NCBI RefSeq assembly: GCF_003585765.1
Contig: NZ_CP021236.1
Span: 1 to 64,000 of the forward strand
Source: Pontibacter actiniarum
Lineage (GTDB): Bacteria > Bacteroidota > Bacteroidia > Cytophagales > Hymenobacteraceae
Direction: 5' to 3'
Length of the DNA: 64,000 nt
Under the pieces are notes generated by a model. It was given only the letters and a program-made list of their open reading frames with translations. It was not told the origin of the DNA and made no database searches. Positions 51,866 through 59,470 of the stretch are shown here, piece after piece. Position 1 is the stretch's first letter. Every line of letters begins with the position of its first letter. Both the position numbers and the translations under genes were made by a program.

Positions 51866-53200
51866 ATGAAATATGATGTGTTTGTGATTGGTGCTGGAAT
51901 GGCCGGTGCCGCCGTGGCCAAGAAGTGCGCGAAAGCTGGGCTGAAGACTGCTATCTCCGACTTCCGGCCTTACGGGGGCACCTGTGCCCTGCGGGGCTGT
52001 GATCCGAAGAAAGTGCTTATTGACGGTGCCAGCCTGCAGGAGCAGGTGCAGCGGCATTTGGGGAAAGGCCTTAACGGGGAGGTGAAAATTGACTGGGGTG
52101 AGTTGATGACCTTTAAGGACACTTTCACGGATCCTGTGCCTGAGAACATGGAGAAGGGATTTGAGAAGGCCGGAATAGACACGTACCATGCTCCTGTCTC
52201 TTTTCTGAATGAGTCCACTTTGCAGGTGGGTCAGGAGGAGATTTTCGCTGAAAGAATAGTGGTGGTTACTGGTGCACGCCCAAGGGTGTTGGACGCACAA
52301 GGGGTAGCGTATACCATCACAAGCGACGATTTCCTGAACCTCGAAGCACTACCGGAGCACATTACCTTTTTGGGCGGCGGCTATATTTCCTTTGAGTTTG
52401 CCCACCTTGCCGCACGCGCAGGCACCCGTGTCACGATCATAGAGCACGGCCCCCGTCCCCTGAAGCATTTTGAACAAGACATGGTGGACGAGCTGATGCG
52501 GGTATCAGAAGAGGCAGGCATAGACATAATACTGAACTGTCAGGTGCAGTGCATCACACAAAAGGGCAGCGGTTATGAAGTCAGCCTGGAAGGCAGGGAG
52601 ACACTTGAAACGGGGCTAGTAGTGAGCGCCATTGGGCGCGTGCCCGAAGTAGGACAGCTTGAGCTGAACAAAGGCAAAGTAAGGCACGGCAGAAAAGGAA
52701 TAGCGGTAAATGAGTACCTGCAAAGCACCTCCAACCCCCGCGTGTATGCGGCCGGAGATGTGGCCGACACAGAAGGCTTACCCTTAACACCGGTGGCTGT
52801 TTATGAGGGCCACTTCCTGGCGACAAATATCATCAAGGGCAACAGCAAAAAAGTGAACTACCCAGAGATTCCCACGGTGGTCTTCACCATTCCGTCACTA
52901 GCATCTGTGGGGCTTACTGAAAAGCAGGCGAGGGAGCAGGGGCTGGACTACAAGGTAAAAACACATGACGCAAGGCAGTGGTTTAACGGCAGAAGGCACC
53001 GCGCCCATGCTTACGCTTACAAAGTGCTGATGAGCAAAACTGACGGAAGCATACTTGGTGCGCACCTGGTGGGCCCGTTCGCGGAAGAGACGATCAATAT
53101 TTTTGCTTTAGCTATGAAAGCAGGGATGAAGGCAAGAGACCTGAAGAGCTTTCCTTTCAGCTACCCTTCCATGGCATCCGATGTAAGCTACATGTCATAG
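51866..53200 (+). CDS. FAD-dependent pyridine nucleotide-disulfide oxidoreductase next to the mer-like genes
   Basis: This 444-residue flavoprotein has an FAD site VIGAGMAGAAVAKK (7-20), a redox disulfide GGTCALRGCDPKK (Cys40, Cys45), an NAD(P) site FLGGGYISFEFAHLAARAG, and AAGDVAD for FAD. This is the glutathione reductase/MerA/lipoamide dehydrogenase fold. It lacks the N-terminal HMA domain and the C-terminal vicinal Cys pair of MerA; the C-terminus ends FSYPSMASDVSYMS. It may reduce Hg(II), another thiol or a disulfide. It is divergent from the regulator across the shared operator. Confidence 0.85.
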   Translation: MKYDVFVIGAGMAGAAVAKKCAKAGLKTAISDFRPYGGTCALRGCDPKKVLIDGASLQEQVQRHLGKGLNGEVKIDWGELMTFKDTFTDPVPENMEKGFEKAGIDTYHAPVSFLNESTLQVGQEEIFAERIVVVTGARPRVLDAQGVAYTITSDDFLNLEALPEHITFLGGGYISFEFAHLAARAGTRVTIIEHGPRPLKHFEQDMVDELMRVSEEAGIDIILNCQVQCITQKGSGYEVSLEGRETLETGLVVSAIGRVPEVGQLELNKGKVRHGRKGIAVNEYLQSTSNPRVYAAGDVADTEGLPLTPVAVYEGHFLATNIIKGNSKKVNYPEIPTVVFTIPSLASVGLTEKQAREQGLDYKVKTHDARQWFNGRRHRAHAYAYKVLMSKTDGSILGAHLVGPFAEETINIFALAMKAGMKARDLKSFPFSYPSMASDVSYMS

Positions 53201-53530
53201 CACTGAGCAAAAAGCAGCTTATGAACATCTGTACTCAAGCTTATCTAAATATGCTTGTTTTTCTATGAACCAATGCTTCTATCTTATCAAAGGCTTGATG
53301 GACACGGCAGCTGTTTTCTCAAAGTACCTGTGGCTTGGTGAAGCTCAATCCTCCTCCCTCCTACTTCTACCTTCTTGATTGCTCTTAAGCAACAGATCTA
53401 AAAAGAATAAAAAGTAAACTTACCAATTACTTTTAGTAACAATTTGTATATGTTACGTATATATTTGTAAGCATCATTTCTTAGATATTTGGCTTAAGGT
53501 AAGCCATCAGGATTCTTTAATTACAGGATA
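53201..53530. other. Intergenic region with a shared backbone motif
   Basis: No gene is supported in these 330 bp. The right part is AT-rich and holds copy C of the TACGTATATAT motif (53447-53470), about 60-85 bp before the next gene. Confidence 0.5.
53447..53470. promoter_or_regulatory. Shared TATATGTTACGTATATAT motif, copy C
   Basis: TATATGTTACGTATATATTT precedes the gene at 53531. Copies A and B lie before the RadC and ArdC genes. Partial versions (ACGTATA) occur at 57723 and 58293. Confidence 0.45.
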
Positions 53531-53812
53531 ATGCAAATAGAAGATAAGAGCCCTAAGTTTGAACTAGGCAAGCGTATGCTTGAAAAGCAACAGCTGGCTT
53601 CCCTTACTGAGCTGTTTGATATCGTACCGTATACTCCCGTGGCCAAAGCACTAGGCATAAACAACCAGCGACTTCGAAACAAGATTGACGATCCCCGCTC
53701 CTTTCGTGTAAGCGAATTGCTGGACCTGGCGGTACTACTGGATGTAGATGCGATCAAGCTCTTTGCCTTACTTCACGAAACTATCAAGAAATCGGTACCT
53801 GCTGAAGGATAA
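53531..53812 (+). CDS. Small helix-turn-helix-like regulatory protein
   Basis: This 93-residue protein contains YTPVAKALGINNQRLRNKIDDPRSFRVSELLDLAVLLD (about 38-75), which reads as an XRE-like helix-turn-helix with a recognition helix. Such short proteins regulate plasmid functions. It carries shared motif C upstream. It is followed after 82 bp by another small gene of the same strand. No exact family recognised. Confidence 0.65.
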   Translation: MQIEDKSPKFELGKRMLEKQQLASLTELFDIVPYTPVAKALGINNQRLRNKIDDPRSFRVSELLDLAVLLDVDAIKLFALLHETIKKSVPAEG

Positions 53813-53894
53813 CTAAATGATAGCTTCACAAAGCACAAGATGCTAAGCTTTTATTGCCTACTTTTCTATTAATCAACTTCTAGCTTGTTCTCCT

Positions 53895-54149
53895 ATGAAT
53901 CTATATGAGTTCAATAGTATTCTTTCACTTAATGACAGGGCACAGGCGGTATGGGATGAGGGGCAGTTTCTTTCAAACCGCCTTGATGGAGAGTACAAGG
54001 TATGCCTCTACTACATGGGTGATTTTTTTGCAGAGGTTTGGATAAGTTCATGTAATAGCGATAGTAGTATTTGCCATGTGCGGGCTTTTAAGAGCCGAAG
54101 GCTTCTGGAACCTTACCTCTCCCCTATTGACCTGTCTACCCTTTTCTGA
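53895..54149 (+). CDS. Small hypothetical protein
   Basis: This 84-residue protein starts LYEFNSILSLNDRAQAVWDEGQFL and has a strand-rich middle (YKVCLYYMGDFFAEVWISS). A similar architecture occurs in small proteins of Bacteroidota mobile elements, often near mobilisation genes. There is no signal peptide or membrane helix. The function is unknown. Confidence 0.6.
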   Translation: MNLYEFNSILSLNDRAQAVWDEGQFLSNRLDGEYKVCLYYMGDFFAEVWISSCNSDSSICHVRAFKSRRLLEPYLSPIDLSTLF

Positions 54150-54604
54150 CTCTTTCTGCTTTTCGTCTCAAACCATTACTTGGCTATTAAGCTGCTTGCC
54201 TTTAATTGACAAATATTACTAGCCGTAAATATTAATTATTATTTAATATGTGTTAGATGTTATATGATAATTATTGCTTATTAATTTTTAAATAACATGT
54301 AATAGTTAATAAGTATTTTGCCGCTGGATTTAGCACTTGGCGCTTTTTCTTGTAGTGAGTAGTTATGATCCATGCTCCCCTGTTTCTCTCCGGCTTACCC
54401 AATGCTCCATCTTTGGAATCCTATCCCTTCCTAGCCCCTTCTCCTTGTATTATTTGCCTGGAATTCTTTCTTTTGGTGTATGGTGGGCTTTGTATTGCAA
54501 GATGTGTTTTGAGTCCCTCAAAACCTCTTGCCTTGCTTTCAGCGTAGCTATCAGCAAGGGGGAAATCCACTCGCAACTCGTGTCTTTTATTGAGCAAAGA
54601 ATGT
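54150..54604. other. AT-rich region before the mobilisation genes
   Basis: No gene is supported in these 455 bp; a 93-codon plus frame (54337-54618) lacks protein-like features and overlaps mobC. The first 160 bp are strongly AT-rich. A candidate transfer origin lies near the right end. Confidence 0.45.
54531..54559. other. Candidate origin of transfer (oriT)
   Basis: CCTTGCT (54531-54537) and AGCAAGG (54553-54559) are inverted repeats around a 15-bp centre that holds AGC-GTA-GCT. A non-repeated GC-rich stretch (GGGGAAATCCACTCGCAACT) begins at the right arm. It lies 46 bp before mobC, where relaxase target sites are often found. The nick site is not identified. Confidence 0.35.
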
Positions 54605-55042
54605 ATGGAAGATATTAAGAAAGCAAAGGGAGGGCGTCCAAAACTATCGCCTGAATTAAAGAGAGCCAGGCAAGTAAAGCTGACCTTTTCCGATAGCGAA
54701 TACAGGCGACTGGAGGCTGAGATGACGGCTGCAGGGCATGAATCATTGTCTGTTTACCTGCGGAAGAAGGCGCTGGCGCAGCCTGACGATTTTATTGCTA
54801 ATCCTAAAGAGTTAATCGCGGTGTTGGATAGGCTCGGCCCAGAGATCAGCAGGGTCGGTAACAATATCAATCAGGTAGCCAGGTATGTCAATTACCTGAA
54901 GGCAAACAATATGATAAACATGCAGTTTCTTGCCGATTTTAACAGACACATGATAGAGTTTAGTATCATAGAAAAAGAATTGGTCAAGGCGCTTCGCTCT
55001 TTTCTTCGGATTGCTGCTGCAAGGTTCAAGAAGTTTAAATAA
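54605..55042 (+). CDS. MobC-type relaxosome accessory protein
   Basis: The ATG at 54605 gives 145 residues; a TTG 15 bp upstream is an alternative. The N-terminal part (KLSPELKRARQVKLTFSDSEYRRLEAEM) reads as a ribbon-helix-helix DNA-binding domain. The second part has ELIAVLDRLGPEISRVGNNINQVARYVN (about 78-105), the MobC/MbpB signature with GNNINQ. It should bind oriT and assist the relaxase. The relaxase gene follows after 393 bp with a tandem repeat array between. Confidence 0.9.
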   Translation: MEDIKKAKGGRPKLSPELKRARQVKLTFSDSEYRRLEAEMTAAGHESLSVYLRKKALAQPDDFIANPKELIAVLDRLGPEISRVGNNINQVARYVNYLKANNMINMQFLADFNRHMIEFSIIEKELVKALRSFLRIAAARFKKFK

Positions 55043-55060
55043 TATTTATTATTTAATAAG

Positions 55061-55285
55061 TAAGAATTAATAAGCAAGAATTAATAAGTAAGAATTAATA
55101 AGTAAGAATTAATAAGTAAGAATTAATAAGTAAGAATTAATAAGTAAGAATTAATAAGTAAGAATTAATAAGTAAGAATTAATAAGTAAGAATTAATAAG
55201 TAAGAATTAATAAGTAAGAATTAATAAGTAAGAATTAATAAGTAAGAATTAATAAGTAAGAATTAATAAGTAAGAATTAATAAGT
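55061..55285. repeat. Sixteen tandem copies of a 14-bp AT-rich unit between mobC and the relaxase gene
   Basis: The unit is AAGAATTAATAAGT. Copy 1 (55061) ends in C, copy 2 (55075) has one extra T, and copies 3-16 (from 55090) are identical in phase. Each copy holds a TAA stop in one frame. The array starts 19 bp after the mobC stop and ends 150 bp before the relaxase ATG. It could be a partition-like or transfer-related site. Confidence 0.9.
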
Positions 55286-55435
55286 CTTAACTGTTAAATA
55301 TTAAGCTTTATGTTATAAATAAAAAACAATAACTATTAACTAAAATGTAATAGTTTAAAATTGTTAAATAATATATAGTAGCTTTTATGCAAAAGTTATT
55401 ATTTGTTATATTTTTGAAGCGTTAATGAGTGGGCT

Positions 55436-57013
55436 ATGATCGTGAAAATCCTTTCTGCCGCTGCCGGGTTCAATGGCGTTGTTTACAATGAAGAGAAAAG
55501 AGCACAGGGTGCAGCTCAGCTGCTCAAGGCTGAGAACTTCGGTTTCTTGAACCTGGCTGCGGGAAGCCTGAAGCAGGAGGATTACATCAGGTACATGACG
55601 TTGGTGGCAAACACAAACGAGTCAGTGCTAAAGTCCCAGTTCCATGCCATTATTTCCTGTAAGGGAAGGGAGAAGAGTGCGGAGGAACTCCTGGAAATCG
55701 CGGAGGAATACCTCCAGCGCATGGGGTACCATGACAACCCCTACCTTATCTACTTTCATTCAGATACTGCGCACAACCATGTACACATGGTGTCTACCAG
55801 GGTAAGCAAAGAGGGGAAGAAGGTAAACGACAAGTATGAAAACGTAAGGTCTCAGAAAGTGATGCAGGAGATTCTGATGCAGGATGTGGCATACGAGGTA
55901 AAAGCATACTTGAGGAAAACGCTGGCATATGGATTTTCCTCTGAAGCTCAGTTTAAGTTACTGCTCGAAAGGGAAGGCGTGAAGGTCACGGAGAAGGAGG
56001 GGCAGTACCAGTTCATTAAGTACGGTTCAATGGTGCATGCCTTTGCAAGGAAAGAAGTTGCTGACAGGATAGCAAAGTATAAAGCACCAAATGCGCGTGT
56101 AGGGCAGCTGAAAGCCATATTCCGCAAGTATAAACGAGGCCTAACGGTGGAGCAGTTCTCCGGGCTATTAAAGGAAAAGTTCGGGATAGAGCTGGTGGTG
56201 CACCAGGCAAAGGGGAAGAGCACTCCCTATGGCTACACGATTCTCGACCATGCCAGCAAACAGGTGCTAAAGGGTTCCCAGGTGATGAAGCTCGATGAGC
56301 TGCTTTCCAGTGTTAACAGAGAAGATAAGATACAGGCTGGACGGGAGCTCATAGCCAAGCTTTCTGCAGACAGGGGGCTGTGCTACACCGGCTTCAAGAG
56401 ACAGCTGGAGGCAACTGGGCTCCTGATCAACAAAAAGGGAGAGATCCGCATCAAGGGAGATGAAGAAGGCAGCATCCCTGTTCTGATGCTTGATAAGGCC
56501 CGTGTCAGGGAGCTGCTTTACCAGGAAAGGCTGCAGGAGGCACGGCAGTACACCGTGGCGAGCGATAAGGATATAAAGCTGCTTTCCAGGCTGTTTTTTG
56601 TAAAGCAGTCGGATCTGTCGGTTGCGAAGGCTTCTGACCCTCTGGAGAAGGAGGTGGTGGCCGCCAAGCTGCACAGCGGCCTTGCCAGCGGCAGGCCGCT
56701 GCAGGAAATTCTGGACAGTTGCGGCTGGAGCATCGCCCAAGCAGACGGAAAGCATTTCCTGATTGATTATCAGCAGAAACGGGTGTATGCCTGGGCAGAC
56801 CTGACAAAAGAGAAGCCTGACTTGCATGCTGTGCAGGTTGCTGAGTTTGATAAGGGTAGCGATATGGCGAGAGAAGAGAGGCTGCAGGACGCATGGGGCC
56901 AGTATTCCGGGACCATCGGTCAACTGGCGGCTTCCATGCTTTACCTTATGGAATCAAACCTCGAACCTGATCAGAGCGAGAATAGGAAGAGAAAAAATCA
57001 ACGAAAACGATAA
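55436..57013 (+). CDS. MOBP-type relaxase / mobilisation nuclease
   Basis: This 525-residue protein starts MIVKILSAAAGFNGVVYN, with a likely catalytic Tyr near residue 17, and shows the relaxase metal motif HSDTAHNHVHMVSTRV (108-123) with His113, His115 and His117. It should nick oriT and stay bound to the 5' end for transfer. The C-terminal half (about 200-525) is helical, with repeated LLxxxG segments, and has no known helicase or primase motifs. MobC lies upstream and ParA 20 bp downstream, so it is probably one operon with the partition and transfer genes. Confidence 0.92.
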   Translation: MIVKILSAAAGFNGVVYNEEKRAQGAAQLLKAENFGFLNLAAGSLKQEDYIRYMTLVANTNESVLKSQFHAIISCKGREKSAEELLEIAEEYLQRMGYHDNPYLIYFHSDTAHNHVHMVSTRVSKEGKKVNDKYENVRSQKVMQEILMQDVAYEVKAYLRKTLAYGFSSEAQFKLLLEREGVKVTEKEGQYQFIKYGSMVHAFARKEVADRIAKYKAPNARVGQLKAIFRKYKRGLTVEQFSGLLKEKFGIELVVHQAKGKSTPYGYTILDHASKQVLKGSQVMKLDELLSSVNREDKIQAGRELIAKLSADRGLCYTGFKRQLEATGLLINKKGEIRIKGDEEGSIPVLMLDKARVRELLYQERLQEARQYTVASDKDIKLLSRLFFVKQSDLSVAKASDPLEKEVVAAKLHSGLASGRPLQEILDSCGWSIAQADGKHFLIDYQQKRVYAWADLTKEKPDLHAVQVAEFDKGSDMAREERLQDAWGQYSGTIGQLAASMLYLMESNLEPDQSENRKRKNQRKR

Positions 57014-57033
57014 TACACATAGACAATTAATAC

Positions 57034-57663
57034 ATGAAAATTGTAGTAGCAAACCAAAAAGGAGGGGTGGGCAAGTCTACCACCTGTATACTGCTGGCTA
57101 ACTATCTGGCCTTAGAGAAAAAGGATAATGTGATCATCCTGGATATGGACTTTCAGGACTCCATCTACTCCAGATGGGAGAAGGAGAAGGAGCTGTATGC
57201 CAATGACCCACTGTACGAGGTTATCAAGATGGAGGTAGAGGAGTACCCGAAATACAAGGTGCATATTGATAGTCTGCAAGGGGGGCATGTTATTATGGAC
57301 ATGCCTGGCAGGCTGGACACGAACGAGCTCATTGCTGTATACCAGGACGCTGAAGTAATCGTCTGTCCGTTTGCCTATGAAAAGATGACTTTTGAGTCCA
57401 CCATGTTCTTTGTTCAGGTGGCCAAGCATGTTAACCCGCAGGTAAAGATCGTGTTCCTGCCAAACCGCCTGAAGTCTTCCGTGAACTATGAATTGAAAGC
57501 TGCAGTGGATGAGCAGCTGGCGCAGTTCGGCACTGTCGCTCCGGCGCTGCCAGACCGGGTAGGATTTCAGCGCATAGATACCGTATCTATCTCTTCGGAT
57601 ATCCGAGGGGTGCTTGATAATTCTTTTGGGTATATATATAATGAGTATTTAGAGACAATATAG
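57034..57663 (+). CDS. ParA family ATPase (TraA-like)
   Basis: This 209-residue protein has the deviant Walker A KGGVGKST (9-16), IILDMDFQDS (Walker A', about 34-43) and GGHVIMDMPG (Walker B, about 83-92). The short length fits the ParA/TraA proteins of Bacteroidota conjugative elements and small plasmid ParA. It would position plasmid copies or act at the transfer pole. The following gene is a possible ParB-like partner. Confidence 0.92.
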   Translation: MKIVVANQKGGVGKSTTCILLANYLALEKKDNVIILDMDFQDSIYSRWEKEKELYANDPLYEVIKMEVEEYPKYKVHIDSLQGGHVIMDMPGRLDTNELIAVYQDAEVIVCPFAYEKMTFESTMFFVQVAKHVNPQVKIVFLPNRLKSSVNYELKAAVDEQLAQFGTVAPALPDRVGFQRIDTVSISSDIRGVLDNSFGYIYNEYLETI

Positions 57664-57735
57664 AAGATTCTTTAAATAAAATTTATATTAATATTCAATA
57701 AATGAAACATTTTAATTAAATAACGTATATTATTC

Positions 57736-58233
57736 ATGGCTACAGCAGGTAACAAGGAGTTTGACATCAAGAGTTTTAAGCAAAGCATAGGACAGGCTCC
57801 CCAGCAGAAAAACGCAGAAGAGAAAGCTGCACAACCAGTTCCTGAGAAAAAAGAGGAGGATGCGGCGCCAGCAGTTTCAGAATCGGGCAAAAAAGGTGAA
57901 AAGCCTAAGGCTTCTTCTACCACTACAGCAGGCAAAAGGCAGGAGGCGCCTTCCTCGAAAAAGACGGCGGCAAAGGCTTCGGTTAAGGCAGCGTCAGGTT
58001 TGAGCTTTGAACAACTGCTTGCTGAGCTCGATAGTGCGAAGGATGAGTTTACCTTTACCTCCAAAACAGTCTATGTGGACGTGCATATACATGAAGTGCT
58101 AGACCTGCTGAAGAAAAAAGGAGGGATCAAAATCAATGTGCTGGCAAGCTACCTGTTTGCCAAATTTATTGAAGAGCATAAAGAGGAGATTCAAAGGCTC
58201 CGTGATAGAACGGATAACAAGTTTTTGAACTAA
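57736..58233 (+). CDS. Possible partner of ParA, Lys/Ala/Pro-rich N-terminus with a compact C-terminal domain
   Basis: This 165-residue protein has a disordered, Lys/Glu/Ala-rich N-terminal half (1-90) and a C-terminal domain with FTFTSKTVYVDVHIHEVLDLLKKKGGIKINVLASYLFAKFIEEHKEEI. This end resembles DUF3408-type proteins that stand after TraA in Bacteroidota elements. It may bind DNA and ParA. It lies 72 bp after ParA. Function not proven. Confidence 0.65.
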   Translation: MATAGNKEFDIKSFKQSIGQAPQQKNAEEKAAQPVPEKKEEDAAPAVSESGKKGEKPKASSTTTAGKRQEAPSSKKTAAKASVKAASGLSFEQLLAELDSAKDEFTFTSKTVYVDVHIHEVLDLLKKKGGIKINVLASYLFAKFIEEHKEEIQRLRDRTDNKFLN

Positions 58234-58387
58234 GCTGAATCTATAACATTAGGTAAAAAAGTATATAAATAAATAATCTAATCTTAAAATATACGTATAA
58301 GTATAAAACCGTATTTCATATCGATTATATATTTAAAGTAGGAATGTCTAGTTTGTAAATCGATGTTTTAACTTAAATTATATAGCT

Positions 58388-58798
58388 ATGTCTTGGGGCG
58401 TTTTCTTTGCTACGGTAGCAGTACTCTATGTGCTTTATTATGCAGGTAACCTGTTGTTTGACCTGTACCTTCGAAATGCAAAAGGCGTAGCCGCAGATAT
58501 GGTGGCGCAGTACAGTGTTTCAGATTTAGTAGACACTACAGAGACACCCCAAGACATTGTGGACGAGGATTACCTAGAGGAAGAATTCGAGGAGGATTAT
58601 GAGGACTACGAGCAGGAGGAGTTACCCTTGGATAGCGGTTCCCAAGAATATCCTGTTGCAGCCGATGGGCACGCCTTTGCGCATCAGACGGCCTCTGAGA
58701 ATAGTGTCGCCATGCCCGTGATAGGGCAGGGTATACCCCTAGAGGAGTTCCTTCAGAACGCCAGGCGACTTTCAAACGCAATACCTTTTTCTTCATAA
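58388..58798 (+). CDS. Small single-helix acidic membrane protein of the transfer operon
   Basis: This 136-residue protein has one N-terminal helix (about 4-25) and a very acidic middle (YLEEEFEEDYEDYEQEELPL, about 61-80). It lies at the position of TraC/TraD-type genes in Bacteroidota elements, before the TraE and TraF genes. No domain recognised. Confidence 0.65.
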   Translation: MSWGVFFATVAVLYVLYYAGNLLFDLYLRNAKGVAADMVAQYSVSDLVDTTETPQDIVDEDYLEEEFEEDYEDYEQEELPLDSGSQEYPVAADGHAFAHQTASENSVAMPVIGQGIPLEEFLQNARRLSNAIPFSS

Positions 58799-58810
58799 AT
58801 TTTTAACTCA

Positions 58811-59116
58811 ATGACAGAGATTATGAAAAAGTTACTTGCTATGCTCGTATTGGTAGTCCTCGCTGTCCCATCTTCCTTTGCTCAAGGGGCCGGAGGCATT
58901 GATGCCGGAGCCTCTGAACTCCAAACTTACATTGACCCTGTAGGCAACCTAATCCTGGTCATCGGAGCTATTGTTGGCCTGATTGGGGGAGTTAGGGTGT
59001 ACATCAAGTGGAACTCCGGGGACCAGGACACACAAAAGGCTGTCATGGGGTGGATGGGGTCCTGCGTATTCCTGATGGTGGTGGGGGTAGTAATCAAAGC
59101 CTTCTTCGGCTTGTAA
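58811..59116 (+). CDS. traE: TraE family pilin-like protein (DUF4134)
   Basis: This 101-residue protein has a signal peptide (LLAMLVLVVLAVPSSFAQ) and two helices (NLILVIGAIVGLIGGVRVYI and FLMVVGVVIKAFFGL). This is DUF4134, VirB2-like in architecture. An in-frame ATG 12 bp downstream (58823) is a possible start. It would form or prime the transfer pilus. The start of the next gene lies 3 bp after the stop. Confidence 0.92.
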   Translation: MTEIMKKLLAMLVLVVLAVPSSFAQGAGGIDAGASELQTYIDPVGNLILVIGAIVGLIGGVRVYIKWNSGDQDTQKAVMGWMGSCVFLMVVGVVIKAFFGL

Positions 59117-59119
59117 GCC

Positions 59120-59422
59120 GTGGCTCCCGAAGATAACAGAGGATTTAATGTCTACAAGGGGCTGCAAAAACCCCTTGTATTTAAATCCTTGAAAGGTAGA
59201 TATATCTACTGGGGCCTGGCCTCCGTTCTAACTGGCTTCTTTGCGGCAGTTGTCTTATCTGTTTCGCTCAACTTCTTTTCAGGTCTGGTAGCCTTGGTGA
59301 TCGTGACTTTCGGTGGTATGGGGTTTACGGCTATGCAGCAGAAGAAAGGGTTGCATCATAAAACGAAGTCCAAAGGGGTATACATCATGCCCGCACAATG
59401 GAGGCGTTCTGCACGAAGATAG
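59120..59422 (+). CDS. traF: TraF family inner-membrane protein (DUF4133)
   Basis: This 100-residue protein starts with GTG at 59120, 3 bp after the TraE stop. It has NVYKGLQKPLVFKSLKGRYIYW, then two helices (about 33-71), then a basic tail, the DUF4133/VirB3-like layout. No in-frame ATG near the start fits. It acts with the TraG ATPase in assembling the transfer channel. Confidence 0.9.
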   Translation: MAPEDNRGFNVYKGLQKPLVFKSLKGRYIYWGLASVLTGFFAAVVLSVSLNFFSGLVALVIVTFGGMGFTAMQQKKGLHHKTKSKGVYIMPAQWRRSARR

Positions 59423-59470
59423 GAGTCTGGCCCTGGCAGCACAACTTTAACGTCATCACTTTTCTCAGCC

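Noticed and set aside
54337..54618. 93-codon plus-strand frame before mobC
   Set aside because: It runs into the mobC start in another frame; the composition is hydrophobic without a clear helix pattern.
55061..55285. CRISPR array
   Set aside because: The 14-bp units are directly joined without spacers.
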